Below, piece after piece: positions 38,430 to 49,400 of a stretch of DNA of 50,769 bases. The notes below the pieces were generated by a model. The model ran no database searches. It had not been told where the DNA came from and was given only the letters and a program-made list of their open reading frames with translations. The position numbers and the translations under genes were made by a program. This DNA is from a virus. Each line of letters begins with the position of its first letter. Within the stretch, counting starts at the first letter, position 1. The stretch covers positions 1 to 50,769 of the IMG/VR virus record IMGVR_UViG_3300046820_001078. The stretch is one strand, 5' to 3'.

Positions 38430-39319
38430 TATAAAAATCCTAAGTCTATTTTATACTCAATGTCCATTTCTACTCCGAGTGTTTTAACTAACGGTGTAGA
38501 TAGTACTGATCTGCTTATTAATCCATACTGGCTATTATATCTATCTTCGTCATTCAATCTTAGCCCATCTAATAAAACATTTGTAGCTCCTGAAGATTTA
38601 GCTTTAGCGCCTACTTCTATTGTAGTAATTTTAGAAAAATCTGTTGGCCCAGTAGATGAGAATGCAGAGTTAAATAAACTAGATAATTTAGCTGGCAACG
38701 AAATTTTATTACCAACTGTTGAGTATCCAGGGAATCTTATTTCTTTATAGTTAGTCGGTGAGCTATAGAATCTAGCGTAAATATAATCTAGATTCAAGTC
38801 TGTTTGATGAAAAGCAAAAGTCATTGAGTCATCTACTCCATATCCAGAAAGATCAAAAATAGTATCTAGGCTGTATGATTTTGATTGTCCTGCAGGTGCT
38901 GTAATAGAAAAATACGATGAACCTATTCTTGGAGTTGGTGTCGAAACTGATAATGGCTGTTCCCCAGCTGAATCTTTCCACTGTGTGGTATTTTCAAATG
39001 ACGATATGTATTTAGAAGAGTAGTCTGTGTTTTGCGTAAATGCTGTTGGGAAAATTCCAATTTCTGATATAACCCCTTCAACATCTGTAGGAAGTGTGGT
39101 TTTATAAACTACAGAATATGTTGTTACTCCAGTTGCTGTATTTGTTTGTATGTCAGTGCTCCCAAGGAAGACTCCCGATCTATAAAATTCAAATTGCATG
39201 TCTGAGTCATTTAGTGTTGGAGCCTGAGATCCTATTCCTACAGCTATGTCCTTTTGATTAAAATTAAGTCCACTTGCTAAATAAGATGTTATAAATCTTT
39301 TACCAAATTTTGTTATCAT
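38429..39319 (-). CDS. Minor tail/baseplate structural protein
   Basis: 296 residues. It starts with MITKFGKRFITSYLASGLNFNQKDIAVGIGSQAPT, a pattern seen at the N-terminus of phage tail-tip proteins that hold fibres, and a Ser/Thr-rich beta domain follows (AGQSKSYSLDTIFDLSGYG, FYSSPTNYKEIRFPG), similar in look to carbohydrate-binding jelly rolls. It overlaps the fibre start by one base and the 135-residue gene by four bases. No enzymatic motif. Structural role from context. Confidence 0.75.
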   Translation of the reverse strand: MITKFGKRFITSYLASGLNFNQKDIAVGIGSQAPTLNDSDMQFEFYRSGVFLGSTDIQTNTATGVTTYSVVYKTTLPTDVEGVISEIGIFPTAFTQNTDYSSKYISSFENTTQWKDSAGEQPLSVSTPTPRIGSSYFSITAPAGQSKSYSLDTIFDLSGYGVDDSMTFAFHQTDLNLDYIYARFYSSPTNYKEIRFPGYSTVGNKISLPAKLSSLFNSAFSSTGPTDFSKITTIEVGAKAKSSGATNVLLDGLRLNDEDRYNSQYGLISRSVLSTPLVKTLGVEMDIEYKIDLGFL

Positions 39320-39723
39320 ATTATTACTACCCCTTTTACAATCTCTCCTACACTATTTTTAACTTCAAAAGTAACTCTGAGTAGTCTGTTGTTATTTGCA
39401 TCATAGTATACTTCTGGATCAGTTATCGTTTGACCAGAAGAATATCTTTTGCCAGTAGTTCCAATCAATACTATGTCCTCTAAATTTGGTGCATCAGATA
39501 AGTCATATACTTCATCATCTGTACCATCGCCTAAATCATCAGGGTCTCCATCGTCGTCTGGAGATGAAGCAACATAGGTTTTGTCTACCTGATTAGTATA
39601 TACGTTGACAACATCGTACTGATCTGTTTTTAATATTCCAATTAGGGGTGAGTCCATTGGTAGCTGCACTTTAACTCCGCCAGCAACCTGGGATTTACCT
39701 ATTCTTGGATTCTTTTTAGCCAT
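39316..39723 (-). CDS. Small acidic structural protein in the tail module
   Basis: 135 residues. The middle is a very acidic Asp/Gly stretch (SPDDDGDPDDLGDGTDDEVYD) that could bind cations; a beta domain follows. It sits 20 bases after the tail hub gene and overlaps the next gene by four. Function unknown, probably tail tip. Confidence 0.68.
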   Translation of the reverse strand: MAKKNPRIGKSQVAGGVKVQLPMDSPLIGILKTDQYDVVNVYTNQVDKTYVASSPDDDGDPDDLGDGTDDEVYDLSDAPNLEDIVLIGTTGKRYSSGQTITDPEVYYDANNNRLLRVTFEVKNSVGEIVKGVVII

Positions 39724-39743
39724 ATTAAGATTCTACCATTTCA

Positions 39744-42700
39744 TTAAACATAAATCGACCTGCAGGTAAGTTTTGTAGATGGGGACTGGCTATATCCTTG
39801 CTCGATATCTAGGACTATGTATTTACCAGCCGTTTTACCAGTATCTTCAGTTGAATAGACTGTATTGTTTGGATAAGATATTTCAACCACATCGCCTGTT
39901 TCAATAATAGGATTTGGGAACACATCTATTTGAATGACTGTCTGCTGCTTAGACCATTGAGTTTTCATCCAATCGGAAAGCTTTTTAGCCTCAGACTCTT
40001 TTTGTATCCACATAGATTCAAATGCAACCTGCTCATCATTTTTGGTGGCAGATAGTTCTGGATCAATATATTCAAACGGGTCGAGTGGGGCTACTGTTTC
40101 TCCTACTACAATAAAACTTTTTTGTCCGCCGTCTGCTAAATCAACAAACGCCCCAGTGTTATTTAAAATATATGCATCAATTCCAAACGAGTTTGCGTCA
40201 TACCCAAGCAAGGTGACGTTGGGGTTTAATATTATTTGAGGATACTTAACAAATCCTGGTCTGGTTGCATACTTAGTAGATATTTTTTTAATCTCTCTGG
40301 CAACTGGCCCAAATTCTTTTATCCATGGGCTTGATATTGTAGATGCAGATCCTACGGCTGTAAAATCACCAAACACATTCTTTAGTTCTGTAGCTGACCC
40401 AACATATGATCCGTAATTGTCGTAAGAATAAGAGCCAGCAAAGTCCTCCTTCTTTAATGATGCTGTATAAACATAATCAAATGCGGACTCTCCCTCAATG
40501 GCAATTAAAGATATTCTATTATTTAATGTCAGTGCTTCAGTGTCTGTTGCCGTTATAACTGAGTTATTAAACTTAATCTTAAATATTAGCTTACCAGCAG
40601 TTGCTTTAGATACTCTTACATCTACTCTATAAAATTCTCCACCAGATACTCCAGTAATAGATGTGTCTTCTGTTTTCTGAGTGTCAGAAACTGGTGTTTC
40701 TACACCATTGACAACTTTAACTAATTGAACGTCTCTGTAATTCAAGCCTTTATTTGCAACATTTTGGGAAGTTCCAATTTTTAAAATATATCCGTTTAGT
40801 AAATCTGCAGAAAGGCCTATGCCTAGTCCAGCAGAAACAAACTGCTCTCCCGTTGTTCTTCCGTTAGAAGACTTAGCAAGCTTAAAGAATAGGGCTGTTC
40901 CTATTGAAAAATATGTTTGTGTTGTAAAAGAGGGGCTAGGCGAGATTGTAGCGCAGTGATATTCTTTCTTGGATGTTGGCGCAACCATTGTAAGCAGCGA
41001 TCTAGATACAGATTTCCCAGATCCATCTGTTTGCCTTAATGAAAATACTCCTGGGTCTGCAGCGTTTGTCTTTGCAGATAGGTTCAGCTTAGACCCAAGC
41101 CACTCTGCCTTTAAGTCATCAATATTTACATTATGAGATTCTCCGACACCAACGCCCTTGCCAGTAGCATTAAATGCATTTCTTTCTTTGATTCTATATC
41201 TAAGCGTAGGCTTAAAAGAATTTATTTTACTTTCACCAAGAAACTTTGCAATATCTGAGTCTGATGTTATCCATTTATATTCAAGAAGTTTACCTGCGAT
41301 AGGAACCAATGGCTCATAGCTAAATTCAATTGCATCGTACTCAATTATTTCATTGTTAATTAAGAAATAGCCAGATTTATTATAAAAAGATGTATCTGCT
41401 AAATCGCTGTAAACGCTAATTGGAGACAGTGAGACTACTCCTTTGGGAGCATCTGTTTCGGCTGGCGCCGTAGCTAACAAAGTAGTCTGCAGCGCAGCTG
41501 CACCAATTGCGGCTGGTGGAGAAACATAAAGATTATCGGAAGATCCGCTATAGTTTGTACTAATGATTGGAGTGTATATTACCTTTACTGCTTTAACAGA
41601 AGGAACTGTTTCTTTAGTTAAAGATATTATATTAGCAATGTTTGAGCCCTTGGTTTCGCTTCTAAATTTAAAACTAGATCCCCTTGTTTTATCAAACAAA
41701 TAATCTCTAGGATAAAACTGCAGGATGTCATTGTTATCAAATGTTGCTATCATCTGTGTATCTCTACATAGATCTTGAATGTGTTGCCATACAGTTTTTG
41801 TATCTTCTGTAAACCAATATAATGGGACTATAGTAGCAGAGTCAACTTTGTTTGGATCTGCTTTACCGTATGTATTAAAATTATATCCCGTAAACCCCAC
41901 GCTATCTAGCAACCTTCTAATAATTGCTTGTGATGGTGCATTTTGAATAACAATGTCTGGGGCTAGAATTTCTTGCAAGAACTTTGCTCCGTCTAATCCC
42001 TGGATATCAATGTCTCCAAATTCAGACAAGGTAAAGGAGTCTATATAAAATACTCCCTGCGGGATAACATCATCTCCTATTTTATTAAATGGAGTGACCT
42101 TTACATTCTTATATAGATTAATATTATCTTTATTGAATGGCATTGTTTTATCATACTCAATGCCTTTTTTATCGTAGCCCTCAAGCGACATAGATAAGGC
42201 ATTTGCAGTTACAGATCCGACTGGGACAATGCCAGATGAATCATCAGATGAGGTTTTTGAAACTTGAAAAGAAACTATTCTATTTGATACATCCTGTATA
42301 TATCTGGCTCCGACTTCTATTACTCCAAGGTAGGAGTCAGCAACGCTAATTGTATTTACTGCTACAATGACTTTTTTAACATTGACTGGCGCAGAGGGTG
42401 TTGTAAATTTTGTAGTAGACCATGAGGATCCATTCCAGTATAACTGAAATACTCCATTATCTGGCACAACTCCATTTGTGGATATTGTTGTTTCAGCACC
42501 AGCGTGATCCTGTATTTTAATGGACCATGTAGACGGCTTAGAATAAGATGTCTCAAATTTAACAAGTACCGTATTCGCAACAGCAGTTTTTGCTACTGGG
42601 TACTCTACCGTAAAACTAAAATTATCTAAAATTGTTCCTCCAGATTTAGGAGATACCCAGAATTTATATTGATTTTTTGGGCTAGAAAAATAAGTTCTTA

Positions 42701-43013
42701 CTGGAAGGTCTGAAGAAACGTTGTATTTTGGAATGCTATTAACTACGTTCTTATTTAAAATAAAATACTTTATGCCTGCTACGCTAGGTCTTCTTGGGTC
42801 AATTATACTTGTAAGTGGAAATAGTTTTTTAAATGGCTGGTATGTTTGCTTTGTTATTGGATCTGTTTGAGTTGCAGTATCGGCTGGTGTGGCTGTAACC
42901 ACAGCATCTAAAATTAAATCGTTCATATTATATTCTAGCCAGCATCCGCCTGACATTGAATATGATGCAGATGTATTTAGTTTATCTAGAGTTGACTGGC
43001 TTACTGTTTGCAT
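39744..43013 (-). CDS. Large tail-hub/baseplate protein
   Basis: 1089 residues from the ATG at 43013, which shares a base with the stop of the previous gene. The order fits tail hubs: an N-terminal part with beta strands, a hub-type core (GVFYIDSFTLSEFGDIDIQGLDGAKFLQE, then IIRRLLDSVGF), a lectin/LamG-like insert (residues about 650-860, YFSIGTALFFKLAKSS, RVSKATAGKLIFKIKFN), and a C-terminal strand part with QIDVFPNPIIETGDVVEI. It would close the tail tip and hold fibres. The hub family is inferred from gene order and fold pattern. Confidence 0.78.
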   Translation of the reverse strand: MQTVSQSTLDKLNTSASYSMSGGCWLEYNMNDLILDAVVTATPADTATQTDPITKQTYQPFKKLFPLTSIIDPRRPSVAGIKYFILNKNVVNSIPKYNVSSDLPVRTYFSSPKNQYKFWVSPKSGGTILDNFSFTVEYPVAKTAVANTVLVKFETSYSKPSTWSIKIQDHAGAETTISTNGVVPDNGVFQLYWNGSSWSTTKFTTPSAPVNVKKVIVAVNTISVADSYLGVIEVGARYIQDVSNRIVSFQVSKTSSDDSSGIVPVGSVTANALSMSLEGYDKKGIEYDKTMPFNKDNINLYKNVKVTPFNKIGDDVIPQGVFYIDSFTLSEFGDIDIQGLDGAKFLQEILAPDIVIQNAPSQAIIRRLLDSVGFTGYNFNTYGKADPNKVDSATIVPLYWFTEDTKTVWQHIQDLCRDTQMIATFDNNDILQFYPRDYLFDKTRGSSFKFRSETKGSNIANIISLTKETVPSVKAVKVIYTPIISTNYSGSSDNLYVSPPAAIGAAALQTTLLATAPAETDAPKGVVSLSPISVYSDLADTSFYNKSGYFLINNEIIEYDAIEFSYEPLVPIAGKLLEYKWITSDSDIAKFLGESKINSFKPTLRYRIKERNAFNATGKGVGVGESHNVNIDDLKAEWLGSKLNLSAKTNAADPGVFSLRQTDGSGKSVSRSLLTMVAPTSKKEYHCATISPSPSFTTQTYFSIGTALFFKLAKSSNGRTTGEQFVSAGLGIGLSADLLNGYILKIGTSQNVANKGLNYRDVQLVKVVNGVETPVSDTQKTEDTSITGVSGGEFYRVDVRVSKATAGKLIFKIKFNNSVITATDTEALTLNNRISLIAIEGESAFDYVYTASLKKEDFAGSYSYDNYGSYVGSATELKNVFGDFTAVGSASTISSPWIKEFGPVAREIKKISTKYATRPGFVKYPQIILNPNVTLLGYDANSFGIDAYILNNTGAFVDLADGGQKSFIVVGETVAPLDPFEYIDPELSATKNDEQVAFESMWIQKESEAKKLSDWMKTQWSKQQTVIQIDVFPNPIIETGDVVEISYPNNTVYSTEDTGKTAGKYIVLDIEQGYSQSPSTKLTCRSIYV

Positions 43014-43462
43014 TATACTTCTTCCAGTGCAATAGTTACATCCCAAAATGCTTGTGCTGTATCCGCCGCTTTTCCCTTTACATTTCGTTTAATTAAATTA
43101 AATGAGCATGAGGTAAAGCTTGCGGCAAAGTCTTCTGTTCTGGCAGAATTATAGGCTATACGAACATTAAATGTACCTTGTCCTTTAGCGCTTAAATAAA
43201 ATGTCTTTAAGTCTTCTGCTCCCCAGCCTCCGTCAACGGTCATAGTGGAGTAGGAGGGAACCATGGTCCAGGAAGTAGATACGTTCTTCTTATCGGCTAT
43301 AAACAGCTTTCTAAGGCTTCCATTGGCCATTCTAGAGGTCTGCTCAAAGCGCTGAACATCTACAGATACGGGTGACCTATTATGTTCAGTTAGTTTTTGC
43401 CAGGCGTTATTGGCATCCTGTATAAACAGTGCTGAGCCTACTGGTAAAAATAAAGCTGCCAT
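43013..43462 (-). CDS. Small distal-tail protein
   Basis: 149 residues, all beta by pattern, after the tape measure and before the hub, the place of a distal-tail (Dit-like) or tail-completion protein. FNVRIAYNSARTEDFAASFTSCSFNLIKRNVKGKA is a central sheet segment. It overlaps the tape measure start/stop by one base and the hub by one base. Dit function is inferred only from order. Confidence 0.72.
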   Translation of the reverse strand: MAALFLPVGSALFIQDANNAWQKLTEHNRSPVSVDVQRFEQTSRMANGSLRKLFIADKKNVSTSWTMVPSYSTMTVDGGWGAEDLKTFYLSAKGQGTFNVRIAYNSARTEDFAASFTSCSFNLIKRNVKGKAADTAQAFWDVTIALEEV

Positions 43463-46400
43463 TATATGTTTTTCCCCTGTCCAACCATTTTAACATTAAT
43501 CTTAGCCTTTTGTCCAATAACAACTTCAGCCTTTTTGATAATCATATTTGACAATGCTTCGACATCCATTCCTTCAGATGCATATATGTTTTGGTTCACA
43601 ACATATGAATTCCCAGAAGCAGTTCCTTCCTTCATATTGTATTGTGCTTTATTAAAATTATATCTAGGAGATGCGGCAGCCAAAGTTTTCATTACATCGT
43701 TTGGCATAATATTAGCACGGTTCTTTAAGTGAACCATTTCTGGACCATTTTCTCCAACAAGATACATTCCTGGCATTCCGCCCTGTACTCCAGTTGCAGC
43801 CTTACCCATAAATACTATGTTTCCATTTTTCTGGCTCTTGCCATATCTTTGGCCATTCCAAATAAATGTTTCATTTAACTGAAGGTTTTCTCTTTTGCCA
43901 ATTGCTTCTCTTGCTTCCGCATTTAAAACCTTTGTCTTTACGCCATTAAATGTTTTTTCTTCCATGCTCTTTGAATAATCACCAGACACTGCGATATCTT
44001 TTCTAAGTGGAGCCTTGGCATTTGGATTCTTAATTGCATCATAAACATCCTTAAGTGTCTTGCCACCAGTTATCTTTAATGCATCAATTCCTGATTGCGC
44101 TCCAGACTTAGAAAGTACTGAAAGTGCATTTGTAGTTGGATCTATTGGAACCTTTTTGCCATCTTTTCCTACTGTGTAGCGATCCATCTTTTTACCAGTT
44201 GCTGCTTCATAATCTGCGACTAATGCAGATGCTGCTTCTTTATTCTTCTTAACATAATCCTCAATAGATACTCCAGCAAGCTTAGCGTTTGCATAAAGAG
44301 CGGTCATTGAATTATTAACCTTATCTATGGCAGCTAATTGCTTATCATACTTATCTCTAATTTTATCTAGGCTGTCTCCAGCTAATGCTGCACTGTCTGC
44401 AAGCTTTTGCTGCTTATTGCCCATAGCTTCAATTGCTGCCTTAAGTGGAGCATTTGCAGCTTCATTTGCTTTATCAATTGCCTTAGTTTGAGACTCTGTT
44501 TGTTGCTGGGTTGTTAATGTTTCTAAGTCCAGTCTAAGCTCTTGTGCCTTCTGGGTATCTCCGCTTGCTGCAGCATTCTGCATCTGCATTCTTGTTTTTT
44601 CAATTTCTCTTCCAAGGTCTGCGTCTGCCTGTGCAGCAGTTAATGCTTTCTTTCTAGCTTCAGCTAACTTATTATTTGCCTCAATCTGCTTATTAAGTGC
44701 AGACAGTTTATCTCTGTCTGATATTTGCTGCGCTGCAGTTTGTCCCTTGAGTGCTTTCGTATAAGATGCAATTTGGCCTTTTAGTTTTTCTAGGTTTTCG
44801 TATTGACCCTTAAGGATACCTTCTTTGTTAGTCTTTTGTACTGACTCGCTAACAGAGCTAAATAGGTTAGCTGCTACTGCAGCCTGCTCAGCATTTAGCT
44901 TTGAAAGATCTCCCTTAAATCCTAGAGCCTCTAGTCTAATCTTCTGCCATGTGCTAACAATAGTATCTGATCCATTAATCATCTTTTTAACTTCTGGATT
45001 TGTCTTAGCTATTTCATCTACTGTGCCCTGAGTTATTTTAGTAGTAGCTTCCTTAGAAGTATTTAGCTGATCTATCATAATCTTTTCAGCTTCAGTGTAT
45101 GACAATGACTTTGTCTTCCCGCTTAAATCTTTTGCTACAAGGCGTTCTCTCTTTGCAATAAGGTCATTAATTCCAGTCTCAGTTGCCATCAAGGCTGTGT
45201 TAAGTGATGCTGCCTTTTCTTTATTTCCTTGGTCTCTTGTATCCTTACCAAAGCTAGTTACAGAAGATACTGCAGCTGTTTGTGCATCCGTAATATTCTT
45301 GAAGTCTTTGTTACCCATTGTTGCAGTAATTGATTGGTCTTTCTTATTTGAAAGCTGAAGCATTGTATAAACCTTTTTAGTTGCTTCTTCAGCAGACATT
45401 CCAGCAGCTATAAGCTGCTCTTTAATTCTGCGTACTGCATCTGGAACTTTATTCGATGGCTGGCGATCAAGCGCTTTAATTTGCTCCCCAAATGTTTCTT
45501 TAACTTCTACCTTGAGTTTCTTATATTCTGCAATAGTCATTTGGAATGGGGTACCGCCATCCTTCATGCTTTCGTAAACAAGTTTGTTTGCAGCTGCCAT
45601 ATCTTTTGAATCTTGGATGGTATCTTTTATCTTTGCGCCAAAGTCTGTGAATCTTAGGTTGGCTTTTTTAGCCGCTTCTGCAGTCATACCAAATGTAGAT
45701 ATGTTAAGGGTTTGCCCTTCTTTATAATGCTTCCATGCTTTGTATCCAACATAAACTGCAGCTGTTACTGCTGCAAGTGGTGCGACTAATCCAGCTGCTG
45801 CCGCTGCAGTAGCTCCAAATCCTGCGGAAGCTAATCCTGCTGTTGCGGCACTTGCTGCTGCACGTGTTGCAACCATTTTCCCTGCGCCCTTTATCAGTGA
45901 TGGGCCAGCCATTGAGCCGACCATACTTCCCATCATTGCACCATTTTGTCCGCCAAGTTTATCTCCAATAGCATATCCTGCTGCCATACCACCAAGTGAT
46001 CCAGCCATCATACCAATTCCACCGCCACCAAGTTCTGGGTTTACAATACCCTTTGCTTTCATATATTGAACTGGATGTGCCATTGCTGATGTAGAATAAC
46101 GAGCATTTGCCATAAAGGATCTTCTAATTGCTTTATCTGCTCTAGATGCTGGTACCTCTTTACCACTTCTATCGATATACGCTGGATTAAAAATTGGTCC
46201 TGGGGCGCTAGCAGCTATTGTTTTTTGTTCTCCAATTGTATTTTTACGATTCTGTATCATTCCAGCAGTTCTAAATCCTGAGTCTTTTATTTTAGTTCCC
46301 AGTGCATTTATGCTTGCTGATATATCTGAGGCTGCAATTTTAGCTCTTGTTATTAATTTTGTAGAAGATGTTTTAAGTCCATTAGTTATGGATAGCAATG

Positions 46401-49400
46401 CGGAATCAATTGCCATGTTAAATTGTCTAAGCGGAAGTTTTAGTCCTGGTGCATACGGCAAAGATCCTTGAAGGCCATAAGCATTTGTTCTTACTCCGCC
46501 GTTTCCGACTATAGTTGTTTTTGCTACAGATAATGGCCCAGGTGTAATTACTCTTGCAGGTGCAGGTGCTGGAACCTTTCCTGCTGCTAAGTTATTTAAA
46601 TAAAGTTGACCTAAAGCCCTTTGGCTAGGGTCTCCTGATTTAAGAAGTCTCTTTGCTTGCCCTTGAGATGTAATTTGACTTACATCTGTAATCTTTTCTC
46701 CATAAAAATCTTTGCTTCTCTTGATCATTCCACCAAGTGCAAATCCTGGTATTATCTTTCCGCTCTGTGAAGGACTAAATATTTCTGGGCCCTTTTCTCC
46801 AACAACATAATTTTGTCCTGGAGATACTGGACCACCCATTTCTCTCTTGCCATCAATACCGAAGATCTTCTTCTGAAGCTCTGCAGTCATTGGTGTATTC
46901 TTTTTAGAATCCCAATTTAAATATTTATTTCTAAGTATGTCTTTGTCTATTGGAGAAAGCTGTCTTATAACATTCCTGTCACCGAATAGATCTGATGCGG
47001 CTAATCTAATAACTGCATCTAGTGAATCTGGCTCAAGTGCTCTTTGAAGTGAACCGTCTTTACCCTTAACATAGCCATAAGGCTTTTCTTTTGCTAGTGC
47101 AGCAGCAAACTTATCGTAAAGTAATTTTTGTGTATTTTTTCTTAATCCAGAATTAGCAAATAGGGTCTCTGCCATTTGAATTGAAAGTGAATTAACTCCC
47201 CATGGAGCTGACTCATACATGCTTGGTTTAGGTGCACCTGTTGGTCCAAAGCCTGCACCAATTTTTCTCATAGCTACGCCCTTTAAGACGTTGCCAATTA
47301 AGCCTCCACCATTAAATCCATTTAGAGGAGTTTTAAAAGAATTGTCTGAAAGAGATATTGCATGTCCTCTTTGTCTAATTCTTAGTTCTGCTTCTTCCTT
47401 TAGCTTTTTAAGTGCGGCGGGAGTAAGAGCCTTTGGTGCTGCAACTTTAACTGCAGAATGAATTCCGTGGAATTCTTCCCAGTTTACTTTTCTTCCATCT
47501 TTAAGTCTCTGAATCATTGCTGCATATACAGCAGACTCTTGTGCATTTAATTGACCTAGAGATTTGGCTACTGTTTCTTCAAGTCTTGGCAATACCTCAT
47601 CTATCTCATCGATCATTGCCTTATGATATTGCTTTGGAGTCATTCCCTTTGGAATAGCTAGAGTAGATTCAGCAAAGAATCTTCTTGCTCCGCCCTTTAC
47701 TCCTAGCAGATTAATATTTGCTTGGTCTTTCATTGAAGTCATATTTTCTTCATACGTTCTCTTGCCAGATGCCATCTTAAATACACCAGCAGTACCTACG
47801 TCATTTAATGTGCTTCCATAAAGATTGTCTGGGCTTAAATCTCTGTCTCCTCTTAAGTTAGCTGCAACTAATTGCTTGAAATAATCTTGTTTTGTAAATT
47901 CTCCAGATGCTTTTGCAAATGCTTCATCGTAAGGAGATTCTAAAACCAATAGCTTTCTTCTGCCTGCTGGATCGGTAGGATCAATCATTGTTCTAATTTC
48001 TTGCTTAGGAGCATTTAGTCCATGAGCTTCTCTAGCAATAATAGTTGCTCTTTGTTCTGCAAGTGCTGCTGTCTCATCCATTACTGGCTTAACAAATACT
48101 CTTGTGCCATCTGCCTTTTCATATAGTCCGCCAATACCTGGAACAGGGAAGCTTCTTCCTGTTGATGGAGATATTAACTTGCCAAAATCTGTTGGAGGCA
48201 TTGCTGCAAATCGGCTAGCTTTGAGCCCAGCATCAATCTCTTCCATATTAAGTCTAGCTTTTCTTTGTGTTTCTACTGCTTTTATTCCTCTAGGCATTCC
48301 AAGGAATAGGTTGCCGTAATTTCGCTTACCAGATTTTACTAAACCGCCAAGTATTCCGCCAGCGTTTCTACGTGCACCAGCAATCTTTTGAGCTATAGCT
48401 ACTCTAGGGTTTGCGGCGGCAACTCTAGGATTTGTAGCCTTTAATGCTACTGTGTTGGCTCTCAGATATTTTGCAAGCCCTAGTGGTACTGGTCCAGGAC
48501 CTTTCCATTTACCAGTTTTAATAAACTCCTTAATTTTTTCTTTATTTAATAAGAAGTCGTCTGCATCTTCAAACCCTAATCCTTGTGCTATGTGATCAGC
48601 ATGAGCCTTAGCTTCTTGTGAAAATACAGGAGATATATCATTTACGCCAACTGTTTTTCTTAAATCTTCACCAATTAAATTAAATCTATCGTGTCCAGCT
48701 TCACCAAAATATCCCTTATGACCCCTTGATTGCTCTATTGGAACAAAGTGCGCTCTGTGTGCCCACTCATCTGAAGATGCTCCTGGGAAAACCGAATCAA
48801 CCATCAATGCCATTTGCTTTCTAGCTTGTACATCCTTAGTGCCAGAAGCTGCTCTTTTTTGTTGCTTAGTTGATCCAGACGGCAATATCATATGAGGATA
48901 TTTAGCCTCTAAATATTTAGCATGTGCTGTGTGATAATCCATTCCAGCTTCGCCGTTGCTTGCAACAAATAGCTGGTGTGATCTTCTAGCAACCACATCT
49001 ATAGCTCTAGCTTCTGCAACTGCACGTTGCATTGTCATTCCAGGCACATGTCTAAATAACGCATCAGCATTATTTAATACAATTCCTGGTCGTCTTAATT
49101 CTTCATAGCTATCTCCAGTGAGATTATCTACATACCTATAAGCTTCTTCTAATTTTTGTACAGAAAGCGCTTCATCTGCAAATAACTTATTACCATAATT
49201 TCTTTTCTTTGGAATTACCAATCCGCCAAGGACTCCGCCCATACTTCTAAATTCAATTCTTCTCTTTGTTGAATTTGCCTTATCATACGCCGCTTGATTT
49301 TCAGAATATGTTTTTGGGTCTACAACTGTTTCGCCTGGAGTTAATACAGCATCTATTTTGCCTCCGCCATTCATTCCATAGCTTTGCTTTGCACGTTCTA

